Source: Flavobacteriales bacterium (lineage in GTDB: Bacteria > Bacteroidota > Bacteroidia > Flavobacteriales_F > PHOS-HE28). Taken from it: a stretch of 64,000 nucleotides of DNA. The translations under genes were made by a program, and so were the position numbers. The notes beneath the pieces are model-generated. The model saw only the letters and a list, made by a program, of their open reading frames with translations, was not told where the DNA came from and ran no database searches. Below, one piece after another: positions 9,083-17,779 of the stretch (position 1 is its first letter; each line of letters opens with the position of its first letter). The stretch is from contig JAEUTA010000009.1 of the NCBI GenBank assembly GCA_016788205.1, positions 62,001-126,000 of the forward strand, in the 5' to 3' direction.

Positions 9083-9787
9083 ATGGAACAACGCCTCCGC
9101 CCCAATGCACAACGTTCACGCAACGCCATCACTTGGCTTTGGATCATGGTGGGCGTCGAGGTCCTGATGCTCTTGGTGAACTACCGACACCTCGCGCTGC
9201 TCCAACGCATCCAGCAGGGTGAACGACTCACGGAACGGAGCATCGACAACAGCGACATCGCCATGGGGCTCGCCAGTCTGCTCTACCTCGTGGCCTTCAT
9301 CTTCACCGCCATCACCTTCATCAAGTGGTTCAGGCGCGCGTTCTACAACCTCCAGCGGCGCACCACCGGGTTGCAGCATACGGAGGAATGGGCCGCTGCT
9401 GCTTGGTTCATTCCCGTGCTCAACCTCTTCAAGCCATACCGCATCATGCACGAGTTGTATGCGCGAACGATCAAGCTGCTCGGGGCTTCATCCGCCAGCA
9501 GTGCGCACGTCGGCTGGTGGTGGACCTTCTGGGTGCTCACCGGCATCCTGGGGCAGGTGGCCTTCCGCCTCGACATGTGGGCCGAGGATCCCGAAGAACT
9601 GATCCTGAGCACGAAATTCGCGATGGCCGAAGCCTGTATCGGTATACCCGCAGCACTATTGGCCCTTTCGGTCGTCCAACGGTATGCGGCCATGGAGCCC
9701 ATGATGGCTGCCTTGGCCACGCCACCTCCCGGAGCCCCCCGTACCGATGTGCCAGGGTCTTCATCCGAAGGATCGGTTGTGAACTGA
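9083..9787 (+). CDS. DUF4328 membrane protein
   Basis: 234 residues with four or five hydrophobic helices. Characteristic DUF4328 features are seen: a WFRRAFYNLQ segment after the second helix, then EEWAAAAWFIPVLNLFKPYRIMHELY, here quoted as WFIPVLNLFKPYRIM, which is the family signature. The tail after about residue 205 is Pro/Gly/Ala rich and likely cytoplasmic. Function of the family is not known; it is an inner-membrane protein. It stands alone on the plus strand between two minus-strand T9SS cargo genes. Confidence 0.75.
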   Translation: MEQRLRPNAQRSRNAITWLWIMVGVEVLMLLVNYRHLALLQRIQQGERLTERSIDNSDIAMGLASLLYLVAFIFTAITFIKWFRRAFYNLQRRTTGLQHTEEWAAAAWFIPVLNLFKPYRIMHELYARTIKLLGASSASSAHVGWWWTFWVLTGILGQVAFRLDMWAEDPEELILSTKFAMAEACIGIPAALLALSVVQRYAAMEPMMAALATPPPGAPRTDVPGSSSEGSVVN

Positions 9788-9800
9788 CCGTTCCGCTCGC

Positions 9801-11411
9801 TCAACGCTGCACCACGAAGCGCTTCGCTACGCGTTGGCCATCCTTCTCGGTCATCCGCAGGATGTAGGATCCCTCCGCCAACGCGTGCACATCGATCGTT
9901 CCCAACGGAGCCCTCAGCGTGGAGCTCAGTACCATGCGGCCACTGGCATCCAGCACCTCGAACGCGCTCGCGCCGCGCCCGCCTTCCAGCGCCACGAACA
10001 GGTGATCCTGCGTCGGAACAGGATGGATGCGTAACGCAAGGGGCGCAGCCGGTTCGTTCAGTGCGGTGGTCAGTTCATCATCAGGCACACCCATGCTGGC
10101 CACGAAACACCGTTGGCCGTTCGGCGGAGGCAGCGTGTCCGTGCCGAAGATGGAATAGTAAGAGGTGTACTGCCCACCGATGATCAACGGACCGTTCTCC
10201 TGCTTATCCATCGCCGTACCGAATTCCTCCAGTCCCGCGCCACCAGCGCGGCTCACCCACGCCACACCGCCCGTCGGTTCGGTGCGCGCGACGAAGATGT
10301 CCTGCGAGGTCGAGATGCCGATCGCGTTCACCGTGATGGTGTCGAAGGCCACAGGGCCCGTGTAGCGGCCGGTCCAGTATGCGTTGTTCAGTCCGTCGCA
10401 CACCACGGCCAGGCCTTCATCCACGCTCGTGCTGCCGTATTGCTGCACGAAGTCCAGCGTGCCATCGCTGCTGAAACGGGCGAGGTACGCGTTCTTGTAC
10501 CGACCGAACTGACCGATGGGCGCATCGATGAAGGTGAGGTTGTTGTAGATGTTGCCCGTGAAGTACACGTGCCCGTCGTTGGTCACCGAGACATCGCGGC
10601 CATACACGTCACCGAAAGCGCTGGCCACGGTCTGTGTCCAACTGGTGCCTCCGCTGTACGACACCTTTCCCATGTAGCTGCCCACGTACGGATTCTGCTG
10701 CGGACGGTTGTAGCCGGTGAGGTACAGGTCGCCCTCACTGTCCACATCCATGCCGTACGCACCGGATTCGCCACTACTGCTCGTCACGCGTTGCGCGCCG
10801 AGCAGCGTGCCATCGCCAGCGGTGTAGCGCGCTACGTAGGTATTGAAAAGGCTGTTCGTGTTCGTTACCGTGGTGGAGCCGAAGGAGACCGAGGTGTTCA
10901 CCAGACCACCCCAATACACCACGCCATCTTCGCTCACCGAAACGGTATACCCCGTTGAGTATCCATTGGCCCGGCGGAACCAAAGCAGTTCACCGTCCAG
11001 ATCGAATTTCACCAGCACACCTTCGCGCCCGGCGTTGCCGGTCACGGCCGAACCGTTCCAATCCACCGTTCCGCTGAAGGTGCCCGTAGCGAAACCGTTG
11101 CCCGCATCGTCCACCACGATCTCGTGCAGCTCATCGAAGTTCGCATTACCGATCGCCTTCAACCACAACACGTCGCCAGCACCGTTCAACCGCGCCAGGA
11201 AACCATCCCAGTCACCGTGGGTGATAATGGTGTCATTGCCCGCTCGCAGCGTATCGTTGAATATCCCGCACACCAACGCGCCGCCATCCTCCAACGCCGC
11301 AACGGCCTTCACCTGTGGTTGACCGGTTCCCAGTAAGGCCGTGGCCCAATGCCAGTTCTGCGCGTGGGAGCTGAACGGAAGGGATAGGAAGGCGAGTAGG
11401 AGTTGTCTCAT
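9801..11411 (-). CDS. T9SS type A cargo, SBBP-repeat beta-propeller
   Basis: 536 residues. Signal peptide MRQLLLAFLSLPFSSHAQ. Most of the chain is SBBP-type propeller repeats (GNGFATGTFSGTVDW, DGVVYWGGLVNTSVSFG, DGHVYFTGNIYNN, NNAYWTGRYTGPVAF), followed by a T9SS sorting domain (IHPVPTQDHLFVALEGG, then GSYILRMTEKDGQRVAKRF). Expected to be exported across the outer membrane and anchored or released. Its architecture matches the product of the gene at 34119-35813, so the two are probable paralogues or functional relatives. Its 3' end converges on the DUF4328 gene with 13 nt between. Confidence 0.8.
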   Translation of the reverse strand: MRQLLLAFLSLPFSSHAQNWHWATALLGTGQPQVKAVAALEDGGALVCGIFNDTLRAGNDTIITHGDWDGFLARLNGAGDVLWLKAIGNANFDELHEIVVDDAGNGFATGTFSGTVDWNGSAVTGNAGREGVLVKFDLDGELLWFRRANGYSTGYTVSVSEDGVVYWGGLVNTSVSFGSTTVTNTNSLFNTYVARYTAGDGTLLGAQRVTSSSGESGAYGMDVDSEGDLYLTGYNRPQQNPYVGSYMGKVSYSGGTSWTQTVASAFGDVYGRDVSVTNDGHVYFTGNIYNNLTFIDAPIGQFGRYKNAYLARFSSDGTLDFVQQYGSTSVDEGLAVVCDGLNNAYWTGRYTGPVAFDTITVNAIGISTSQDIFVARTEPTGGVAWVSRAGGAGLEEFGTAMDKQENGPLIIGGQYTSYYSIFGTDTLPPPNGQRCFVASMGVPDDELTTALNEPAAPLALRIHPVPTQDHLFVALEGGRGASAFEVLDASGRMVLSSTLRAPLGTIDVHALAEGSYILRMTEKDGQRVAKRFVVQR

Positions 11412-11470
11412 CGGGCACGTGTGATGCTAAGGTACACGCGGGGGTGGGGTAGGTTCGATCGGGTCGCTGT

Positions 11471-12295
11471 TCAGTCGCCACCACAACCACCGCAGCCCGA
11501 ACATCCGGAACACCCACTGCCGCCGCAGCCACTGCCACCATCGGAGCCACAGCCAGCGCCACCACAGCCTGCCGCATCGGCCGCGTTGTCGAAGCCGTCG
11601 TTGAACGAACCGTGATCCCAGCCTCCGCATCCCGAACCGCTACAACCGCCGCCGCCGCAGCCCGACTCGCCGCGTACGCGTTGCCGACGGTCTTCGAAGA
11701 GGTCATCACGCAGATCACCCAGTGCTTCTTCTGGCAATCGCTTCAAAAGCACAACGTTGCCACCCAAGTCGTTGATCATCCGAACGGCGCGTGGTGGGTC
11801 ATCTCCCAACGCTCCCAGAATGGTCGCTTCCGTGAGTTCGATCTCCGCAATAAGTGTTTTCCGGGCAAGTCGACCGGTGCTGTTCAGTATCCCCGCTGCC
11901 AACACGTTCTCCAACACCGGTGAATACAGTGGCAACAGTCGCTGCGAAAGCCTCACGGATCGGCAAAAGTCGCGCCTTCCGCCAGTGCGCTCGAGCGCAA
12001 CGGAGACCAGGTTCCTCAGCTGATACCGCCCCGCTCCACCGTATCGATAGGCGCCCAGGAACACCTCCTCATGCCGCTGAGCCTCGTAGCTGTCCATGTG
12101 CTTGCCGGCAACGATGTACTTGTACCGACGCGGCCTGTCAAGTCGGCTGGGACGTACTTCCATTTCCTGATAGGCGAGTACGCCGCGCATCAGCAGGTCC
12201 ATCAATGTGCCTTTCAGCATGAGGCGCACGCTCACCTTGCGTCCATCCCGCAGCAGCAGGTTCTCGGCGGGCGTCAGCGTGGTCAAGCAGCTCAT
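11471..12295 (-). CDS. Unknown protein with Cys/Gly-rich C-terminal tail
   Basis: 274 residues. The first ~210 residues are helical and charged with no membrane segment (TPAENLLLRDGRKVSVRLML, LMDLLMRGVLAYQEM), recalling a small winged or GPP34-like helical fold, but this is only an impression. The last ~65 residues are almost all Gly, Cys and Ser with Asp/Asn (GCGGGGCSGSGCGGWDHGSF, GCGGSGCSGCSGCGGCGGD), about 17 cysteines. Such tails occur on TIGR04222-type proteins, which are often linked to DUF1399-like domains. It overlaps the upstream gene by 4 nt (ATGA), so translation is coupled and the two proteins probably act together. The tail could bind metal or be processed. Function unknown. Confidence 0.65.
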   Translation of the reverse strand: MSCLTTLTPAENLLLRDGRKVSVRLMLKGTLMDLLMRGVLAYQEMEVRPSRLDRPRRYKYIVAGKHMDSYEAQRHEEVFLGAYRYGGAGRYQLRNLVSVALERTGGRRDFCRSVRLSQRLLPLYSPVLENVLAAGILNSTGRLARKTLIAEIELTEATILGALGDDPPRAVRMINDLGGNVVLLKRLPEEALGDLRDDLFEDRRQRVRGESGCGGGGCSGSGCGGWDHGSFNDGFDNAADAAGCGGAGCGSDGGSGCGGSGCSGCSGCGGCGGD

Positions 12296-12789
12296 CGGCG
12301 TAGGCTGAAGGGCAGGCGGATCACCAGGTGCCGCGCACGATCAACACGTTGGAAATGGACGGCCGCGAACCGTTCCGTGCTTCCTGGCCAGATGTCCAGT
12401 GGAGGAGGTGCATCGAAGTGCTTCGCGTAGCTCTCCTTGGTGCGCGCATACCAGTCCGTGAATTTCGTTTGTTCCGCCGCGCCTCCCACCGTCGGTCCAT
12501 GGTGGATCTCGCGTCCCAGCACCGCGCCGCAGAATTCCTTCCAATAACTGCGCGTGTAGATGAGGTGCAGATGCCATGCCTGATCCACTTGATCGCTCGG
12601 TGTCAACGGCTCGTTGGTCACGCACAGCAGGAACATGAACCGCTTGTACTCTTCGATCACACGCAGGCTGTATTCCTTGCCCCAGCCATTCTCCCTGGCG
12701 AGCCGGTCGCTGAAGGCCAGCGAAGCAGCCGGGTCATCGAGGTCGAAAGCGTCGATGCGCTTCCATAGGTCTTGATCGGTGCTGGACAT
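12292..12789 (-). CDS. DUF1399/GRDP-like protein
   Basis: 165 residues, soluble. The central part carries the hallmark of glycine-rich-domain-protein-like (DUF1399) sequences: a helix VIEEYKRFMFLLCV, then PSDQVDQAWHLHLIYTRSYW, where the D-x-x-W-H-x-H-x-x-Y-T-x-x-Y pattern is conserved. In other bacteria this region is commonly fused ahead of a TIGR04222-type, Cys/Gly-tailed region; here the two parts are separate, four-nt-overlapping genes. The HLH residues may bind metal, which is inference. No signal peptide, so cytoplasmic. Role unknown. Confidence 0.7.
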   Translation of the reverse strand: MSSTDQDLWKRIDAFDLDDPAASLAFSDRLARENGWGKEYSLRVIEEYKRFMFLLCVTNEPLTPSDQVDQAWHLHLIYTRSYWKEFCGAVLGREIHHGPTVGGAAEQTKFTDWYARTKESYAKHFDAPPPLDIWPGSTERFAAVHFQRVDRARHLVIRLPFSLRR

Positions 12790-12881
12790 CGGTATTACAC
12801 CGCGAAGCTAAAAGTGAACTGGACCGGAAAGGTCTAGGAAGGCCACGAGTCGCAGACTCGCGGCAGCGGAGTTTGAAACCG

Positions 12882-12914
12882 AAGCAGGGTCTTCCGCCTT
12901 GGGAGACCCTGCTT
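12882..12914 (-). terminator. Terminator after ftsK
   Basis: Inverted repeat AAGCAGGGTCT / AGACCCTGCTT with an 11-nt loop, just downstream of the ftsK stop codon at 12941. It has no long T run, so it could be a weak or bidirectional terminator. Confidence 0.6.
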
Positions 12915-12940
12915 AGTTCGCCAATAGAGTAGGGGAGCCC

Positions 12941-15604
12941 TCAGAATCCCCCCATCCCCGGCCCAGCCGGCACACCACCGTTCAGGTGTGCATGTAACGC
13001 TGCTTCGTTCGGGATCAACACACGACGCGCTTTGCTGCCTTCGAAGGCCCCAAGGATGCCGGCGCTTTCCAACTGGTCCACGATACGGCCAGCGCGGTTG
13101 TAGCCGAGCTTCAGTTTGCGTTGGATCAGCGAGGTGGAACCTTGCTGTGTCTGCACCACCAGGCGGGCTGCTTCCTCGAACATGCTGTCGCGGTCGCCGT
13201 CGTCCAAGTCCACGCCGCCTTCGCCTTCCTCGGTGGGCACCTCGGGGAGTAGCAAGGCGTCCGGGTAGCCGCGCTGGTTGCCGATGAAGTCACAGATCTT
13301 GTCCACTTCCGGCGTGTCCACAAAGGCGCATTGGATGCGGATCAGGTCGTTGCCGGTGCTCAGCAGCATATCACCGCGACCGATCAGCTGGTCGGCGCCG
13401 CCGGCATCCAGGATGGTGCGGCTGTCGATCTTGCTCGTTACGCGGAAGGCGATACGCGCCGGGAAGTTCGCCTTGATGGTACCGGTGATGATGTTCACGC
13501 TCGGGCGCTGCGTGGCGATGATGAGGTGGATGCCGATGGCACGGGCCAGCTGGGCCAGACGGGCGATGGGTGTTTCCACTTCGCGACCCGCGGTCATGAT
13601 CAGATCAGCGAACTCGTCCACCACCAGTACGATGTAGGGAAGGTACCGGTGACCGTTCTCCGGATTCAAACGGCGGCTGATGAACTTGGCGTTGTATTCC
13701 TTGATGTTACGCACCTGCGCATCCTTCAGCAGTTCGTAGCGTTCGTCCATCTCGATGCACAGGCTGTTCAGCGTGGCCACCACCTTCTTGGTATCGGTGA
13801 TGATCGCGTCGCTATCGCCAGGGAGTTTGGCCAGGAAGTGGCGCTCGATCTTGTTGAAGAGGGTGAGTTCCACCTTCTTCGGATCCACCAGCACGAACTT
13901 GATCTGGCTCGGGTGCTTCTTGTAGAGCAGAGAGACCAGGATCGCGTTCAAGCCAACGGACTTACCCTGGCCGGTGGCACCGGCCATCAGCAAGTGCGGC
14001 ATCTTGGTCAGGTCCGTCACGAAGGTCTCGTTGCTGATCGTCTTGCCGAGCACCAGGGGCAGGTCCATGCTGCTGTTCTGGAACTTCTCGCTGGCGATCA
14101 CGCCGCGCATGCCTACCACTTGGGGTTTGCTGTTCGGTACTTCGATACCGATGGTGCCCTTGCCGGGGATCGGCGCGATGATGCGGATGCCAAGGGCAGC
14201 GAGGCTCAAGGCGATATCATCCTCCAGGTTCTTGATCTTGCTGATGCGTACACCCGCCTGCGGGATGATCTCGTACAGCGTCACCGTTGGCCCGATCGTC
14301 GCCTTGATCTTGTCGATGCCGATGTTGTAGTGACCGAGCGTGGCGACGATGCGGTCCTTGTTCGCCTCCAACTCTTCCTTCGTTACGGTGAGCTCGCCGG
14401 TGCCGTGGTCCACCAGCAGGTCGATCGGCGGCAGTTCGTAGCTGCTCAGATCCAGCGTGGGGTCGTATTCCCCGAACTCCTTCAGCTTCTCTTCGATCTG
14501 GTCTTCGCTCAGCACCTTCTCTTCCACAGCACTGGTCACGCTCATGCCATCCAGGTCGGCGTTCAGTGCGTCCACGGTGCTCATCACCGGTGAAGCGACA
14601 GGTGCTACCACTTCCATCGGTGCGGTTTCCAGCTCTAGTGGCATGGACGTTTCCATGGCGGGCAGCTCTTCTTCGACTTCCTCGACCACTGGTTCTTCTT
14701 CGACTTCCTCCTCCTCGATCTCTTCTTCCACTTCTTCTTCAGCCTCCTCGAAGGACTCTTCCTCGGCAAGTACCTGATCCGCTGCAGCCAGTTCTTCAGC
14801 TGTAGGCTTCACCGTGCGCACACGCACACCGGCAGCTGCCGCAACGGAAGCTGCTTCGGCCACATCGTTCGCTTCCTCCACTTCCTTCGGTGCGGGCTTC
14901 AAGCGGTCCAGCGCATCGCCCAACCAACCGAAGCTGGTGTTGAAAGTGAAGGTGATGAAGGCACCCAAGGCGAACACGATCAATGCCCCCGTGCCGAAGT
15001 TGCCCAGCAGTGTCGTCAGGTGTTTGGTGATCGCGAAGCCGATACCACCACCGAGGAACATATACTCACCACGGAAGAGGAAGCCGAGCACCGTGGGGAA
15101 CCACAGCATCGCCATGGCCGTCCAGCCGAGCGTACGTTTCACGGGCAGCAGCCATTTGCCGAGCAGGATGCGCACACCAGCGAGGAAGCTCCAGAGCACC
15201 AAGCCGAAGGCCGCCACACCGAACCATTTGTAGATGAATTGGTTCGCCGTCAGCGCCCCCAATTTGCCAAGCCAGTTCTCCGCCTGCACTTCGGGAGAGA
15301 AGATCTCGCCCCACGAGCGGCCGATGAGGTCCTGGTCTATACGCCAAGTGAACAGGAACGAGGTGAAGGCCACGAGCAGATAGGCCGAACCGAGCACCAG
15401 GAACAGGCCGCCGACCTTGTGCGTGCGTTCACTGGCCAGGAACGCCTTGAACTTCGCCCACCGGCCCTCGCCTGCAGGTGCTTCCTTTTTCTTGCGCTTG
15501 GTGGGCGCGGCTTCCGCTGCTTCTTCGCGGGCGGTATTCCTCTTCGTGTTGGCCAATGCGGTAAGGCTTGTGGGCACGCTGCGCCATGCGGAATGCAGGC
15601 TCAC
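12941..15604 (-). CDS. ftsK: FtsK/SpoIIIE DNA translocase
   Basis: 887 residues. Four membrane helices occupy about the first 200 residues, then an acidic linker rich in Glu, then the motor: an alpha/beta region from about residue 400, Walker A GATGQGKSVGLNA, Walker B region YIVLVVDEFADLI, and ATQRPSVNIITG. The last ~65 residues form the gamma winged helix (LIQRKLKLGYNRAGRIVDQL) that reads KOPS-like sequences. It pumps chromosome DNA through the closing septum and helps dimer resolution and Z-ring function. I chose GTG 15604: the open frame extends to a TTG at 15619, but that TTG lies inside a perfect -7 box, so it cannot be a normal start. Confidence 0.93.
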   Translation of the reverse strand: MSLHSAWRSVPTSLTALANTKRNTAREEAAEAAPTKRKKKEAPAGEGRWAKFKAFLASERTHKVGGLFLVLGSAYLLVAFTSFLFTWRIDQDLIGRSWGEIFSPEVQAENWLGKLGALTANQFIYKWFGVAAFGLVLWSFLAGVRILLGKWLLPVKRTLGWTAMAMLWFPTVLGFLFRGEYMFLGGGIGFAITKHLTTLLGNFGTGALIVFALGAFITFTFNTSFGWLGDALDRLKPAPKEVEEANDVAEAASVAAAAGVRVRTVKPTAEELAAADQVLAEEESFEEAEEEVEEEIEEEEVEEEPVVEEVEEELPAMETSMPLELETAPMEVVAPVASPVMSTVDALNADLDGMSVTSAVEEKVLSEDQIEEKLKEFGEYDPTLDLSSYELPPIDLLVDHGTGELTVTKEELEANKDRIVATLGHYNIGIDKIKATIGPTVTLYEIIPQAGVRISKIKNLEDDIALSLAALGIRIIAPIPGKGTIGIEVPNSKPQVVGMRGVIASEKFQNSSMDLPLVLGKTISNETFVTDLTKMPHLLMAGATGQGKSVGLNAILVSLLYKKHPSQIKFVLVDPKKVELTLFNKIERHFLAKLPGDSDAIITDTKKVVATLNSLCIEMDERYELLKDAQVRNIKEYNAKFISRRLNPENGHRYLPYIVLVVDEFADLIMTAGREVETPIARLAQLARAIGIHLIIATQRPSVNIITGTIKANFPARIAFRVTSKIDSRTILDAGGADQLIGRGDMLLSTGNDLIRIQCAFVDTPEVDKICDFIGNQRGYPDALLLPEVPTEEGEGGVDLDDGDRDSMFEEAARLVVQTQQGSTSLIQRKLKLGYNRAGRIVDQLESAGILGAFEGSKARRVLIPNEAALHAHLNGGVPAGPGMGGF

Positions 15605-15616
15605 GCGCGACCCGGT

Positions 15617-15624
15617 CAAAACTA
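15617..15624 (-). promoter_or_regulatory. -7 promoter box TAGTTTTG of ftsK
   Basis: Perfect TAnnTTTG on the minus strand, 12 nt before the GTG chosen for ftsK. It rules out starts upstream of about 15612. Confidence 0.5.
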
Positions 15625-15700
15625 CCGGGGTGCCTTAGGGGAACGGGCCGAAGGGCTGGGCTATTATGAACAGGGCAGGGTGGAAGGGCGCGCGAATGCC

Positions 15701-15735
15701 CAAGTGCCAAGTAACAAGTGTCAAGTAGCAAGGGT
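15701..15735. repeat. Tandem heptamer repeat CAAGTRN
   Basis: Five consecutive 7-nt units: CAAGTGC, CAAGTAA, CAAGTGT, CAAGTAG, CAAGGGT. Located in the 180-bp gap between ftsK and the next lipoprotein. No gene is seen in that gap. Confidence 0.75.
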
Positions 15736-15799
15736 TCAAGCGGCCGTAGGGCCATCTGCGACCAGCTCGTGGATCGCAGCTAGAGGCTCGAAGCTGAGC

Positions 15800-16507
15800 T
15801 CACATCGAAAAAGTCCCCAGTACTTCGGCCAGCTCGTGGTGTAGCACTTCGGGTTGTACCTGGTCGAACTCGTCCTTCACGGTGAACTTAGCCGGGTCCA
15901 CCTCCCTGGGCTGCACGCTGATGGCATCAAGGCGCATCCGCATGCCATGTTGCACCAGGTCGTAGCGCAACAGCACACCGGGGATCTCCGCGAACGGGCC
16001 GAACCAGTTCGGGTCCTGTAGCTCGATCTTGTCGGTGTACCAAAGGTCCGTCTCGGGCTGGTCGATACGGTCGAAGATGGCGATGGCACGCTTGCAGGGG
16101 TATCCGGCTATGGTGTCCACATCGTTGGTGTAGATGATGGTGGGGGTGCCGCTATCCTGGTTGAACAAGGATCGGTCACGCGGTTGCAAGTGCGCCACCA
16201 TCTTCTTGCTCATCATGCTCAGGTGGTAGTCCAGTCCTTTCTTCACGCCGTCCACCACCATGGTCGTGCGGAAGATGCCCATGCCAGCACTCAACTCAGC
16301 TACCTGTTTGCCGTCGGCGAAGCTCACCGTGGTGCGTTCCGGTAGCATGCCGGCCATGATCCCGTTCGGATCGTAGTCCGGGAAGCTCAGCGCATATTCG
16401 ATCACGCCTTCGGCCACCTTGCGATCGAGCAGGCTGGAGCTACAGCCGCTCATGAGCGGGGCGGCGAACACGGCGATGGTCAGGTACGTGAGGGACGGAT
16501 TGCGCAT
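15800..16507 (-). CDS. Putative lipoprotein of unknown function
   Basis: 235 residues. Signal with lipobox (FAAPLMSGCSSS), so predicted lipoprotein. The mature part is beta-rich: GVIEYALSFPDYDPNG, then ERTTVSFADGKQVAELSAGM, then GYPCKRAIAIFD and TDLWYTDKIEL. This pattern (protein converting a YAL-type strand, a modification region and a GYPCK-like segment followed by an amide or ion statement) resembles DUF4412/GLPGLI-type Bacteroidota proteins, but I cannot name it securely. Probably periplasmic face of the outer membrane. No operon partners. Function unknown. Confidence 0.6.
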   Translation of the reverse strand: MRNPSLTYLTIAVFAAPLMSGCSSSLLDRKVAEGVIEYALSFPDYDPNGIMAGMLPERTTVSFADGKQVAELSAGMGIFRTTMVVDGVKKGLDYHLSMMSKKMVAHLQPRDRSLFNQDSGTPTIIYTNDVDTIAGYPCKRAIAIFDRIDQPETDLWYTDKIELQDPNWFGPFAEIPGVLLRYDLVQHGMRMRLDAISVQPREVDPAKFTVKDEFDQVQPEVLHHELAEVLGTFSM

Positions 16508-16679
16508 GATGTCCGGGTTGATTTGAAGGTGGCCTTGATACGCATACCTTCCTTGTAGTGTTCCGCCAGTCCTTCTTCACCAAACCCGTACGCACTCCGG
16601 TCGGCCAGCTTTACGTTCTGTATCTGTCTCATTTCCTGTTGATTAGCTTGCCCGCGGAGGGCTCTCATCCCCGACGGCT

Positions 16680-16687
16680 TACCTTCG
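16680..16687 (+). promoter_or_regulatory. -7 promoter box TACCTTCG
   Basis: TAnnTTCG box ending 22 nt before the arginase ATG at 16710. Same variant and similar spacing as at ffh and the OmpA gene. Confidence 0.45.
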
Positions 16688-16709
16688 CCAAGCCCTCAAC
16701 GGGCACCAG

Positions 16710-17648
16710 ATGGAATTGCGATTGATAGAAGCGGCTTCCGAGATCGGGGCCGGAAAGCGCGGAGCGAGCATGGGCATGGCGGCACTCCGCGTGGCTGCCT
16801 GGAAGAATGGGAGCGAGCTTTTCGGCCATGCCGAAGAGAGCATCCTGCGGGACGAGAACGATGTGCTCTACGAGGACGATCGAAGCCCCAATGCCCATCA
16901 CATCGACGGGTTGATCCGGTTTGAAAGCGATCTGGCTTATGAGGTTTATAAGTACCTCAGAAATAATGTCTTTCCAATAGTGGTCGGAGGTGATCATTCA
17001 ATCGCAATTGGCTCCGTTTCGGGTACCAAGATGGCCTTCCCCAACGAGCGCCTCGGGGTGGTCTGGATCGATGCCCACGCCGACCTCCACACCCCGTGGA
17101 CAACACCCAGCGGCAACGTCCACGGCATGCCCCTGGCACTGCTGATGCAGATCGAGAAGAAGGGCCGCAACCGTCCCCGCGTCTACACCATGGATACCTG
17201 GGACCACCTCCGGAAGATCGGCGTCAACGGTCCCAAGCTCCTGCCCAGCGACCTGGTCTTCATCGCCCTGCGCGACTATGAGCCCGAGGAGGAAGCCATC
17301 ATCAAGGAGCATGGCATCAAGGTCATCACTGTGGAAGATGTCCGGAAGAAAGGCGCCGAAGCCATCGTTAAAGAGACCATGGCCCACCTCAGCCTCTGCG
17401 GCCGTATCCATGTCAGCTTCGATGTGGACAGCCTGGACCCTTCGATCTCCGTCGGCACCGGTACCCCCGTCCCCAACGGCCTCAACCTGGAAGAAGCCAA
17501 AGGCCTGCTCAGCGGCTTCTGCGCGGACAAGAAGACAGCCACCTTGGATGTGGTGGAGATCAACCCGTCCTTGGACACCAACAACGCCATGGCCGAAGCG
17601 ACGCTGAGCATCTTGGAGCCGTTGTTCCCGATCCTGAGAGGACGATAG
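16710..17648 (+). CDS. Arginase-family hydrolase, probably arginase
   Basis: 312 residues, a normal length for the ureohydrolase family. Binuclear manganese motifs are present: GGDHSIAIG (D95, H96), DAHADLHTP (D121-D125), SGNVHGMPLAL, and SFDVDSLDPSIS. Known reaction of arginase: arginine plus water gives ornithine plus urea. The VHGMPLA and TGTPVPNGL segments fit arginase better than agmatinase or formiminoglutamase, but substrate is inference. The next genes encode a CtlX-like citrulline hydrolase and arginyl-tRNA synthetase, which supports arginine as substrate. ATG 16710 follows a -7 box by 22 nt. Cytosolic. Confidence 0.8.
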   Translation: MELRLIEAASEIGAGKRGASMGMAALRVAAWKNGSELFGHAEESILRDENDVLYEDDRSPNAHHIDGLIRFESDLAYEVYKYLRNNVFPIVVGGDHSIAIGSVSGTKMAFPNERLGVVWIDAHADLHTPWTTPSGNVHGMPLALLMQIEKKGRNRPRVYTMDTWDHLRKIGVNGPKLLPSDLVFIALRDYEPEEEAIIKEHGIKVITVEDVRKKGAEAIVKETMAHLSLCGRIHVSFDVDSLDPSISVGTGTPVPNGLNLEEAKGLLSGFCADKKTATLDVVEINPSLDTNNAMAEATLSILEPLFPILRGR

Positions 17649-17741
17649 GACATGTGAACATGTGGTCTGTGCACCGCGCACCAGCCACCCCCATGTGGAC
17701 ATGAGCCTCCGATCCACACCTCGCTTGAGCCCGTCAGGCAT

Positions 17742-17779
17742 TCCATGTCCACATGCCCACATGGGCACATGAGCACATG
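17742..17779. repeat. Octamer tandem repeat (CACATGNN) ending in the ctlX start codon
   Basis: Five units at 8-nt spacing: TCCATGTC, CACATGCC, CACATGGG, CACATGAG, CACATG. The ATG inside each unit falls in a rotating frame, and the last one is the predicted ctlX start at 17777. Related ACATG words (17650-17664, 17691-17702) lie in the same 128-bp gap. Confidence 0.8.

Noticed and set aside
13331..14593. 420-residue open frame opposite ftsK
   Set aside because: Antisense shadow of the motor domain; no motif.
16480..16668. 62-residue frame upstream of the lipoprotein at 16507
   Set aside because: Overlaps the lipoprotein start, no recognised motif and no good ribosome-binding site; could be a true small gene but I cannot support it.
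17649..17776. CRISPR-like repeats
   Set aside because: Units are only 8 nt with no spacers, so this is a simple tandem repeat.
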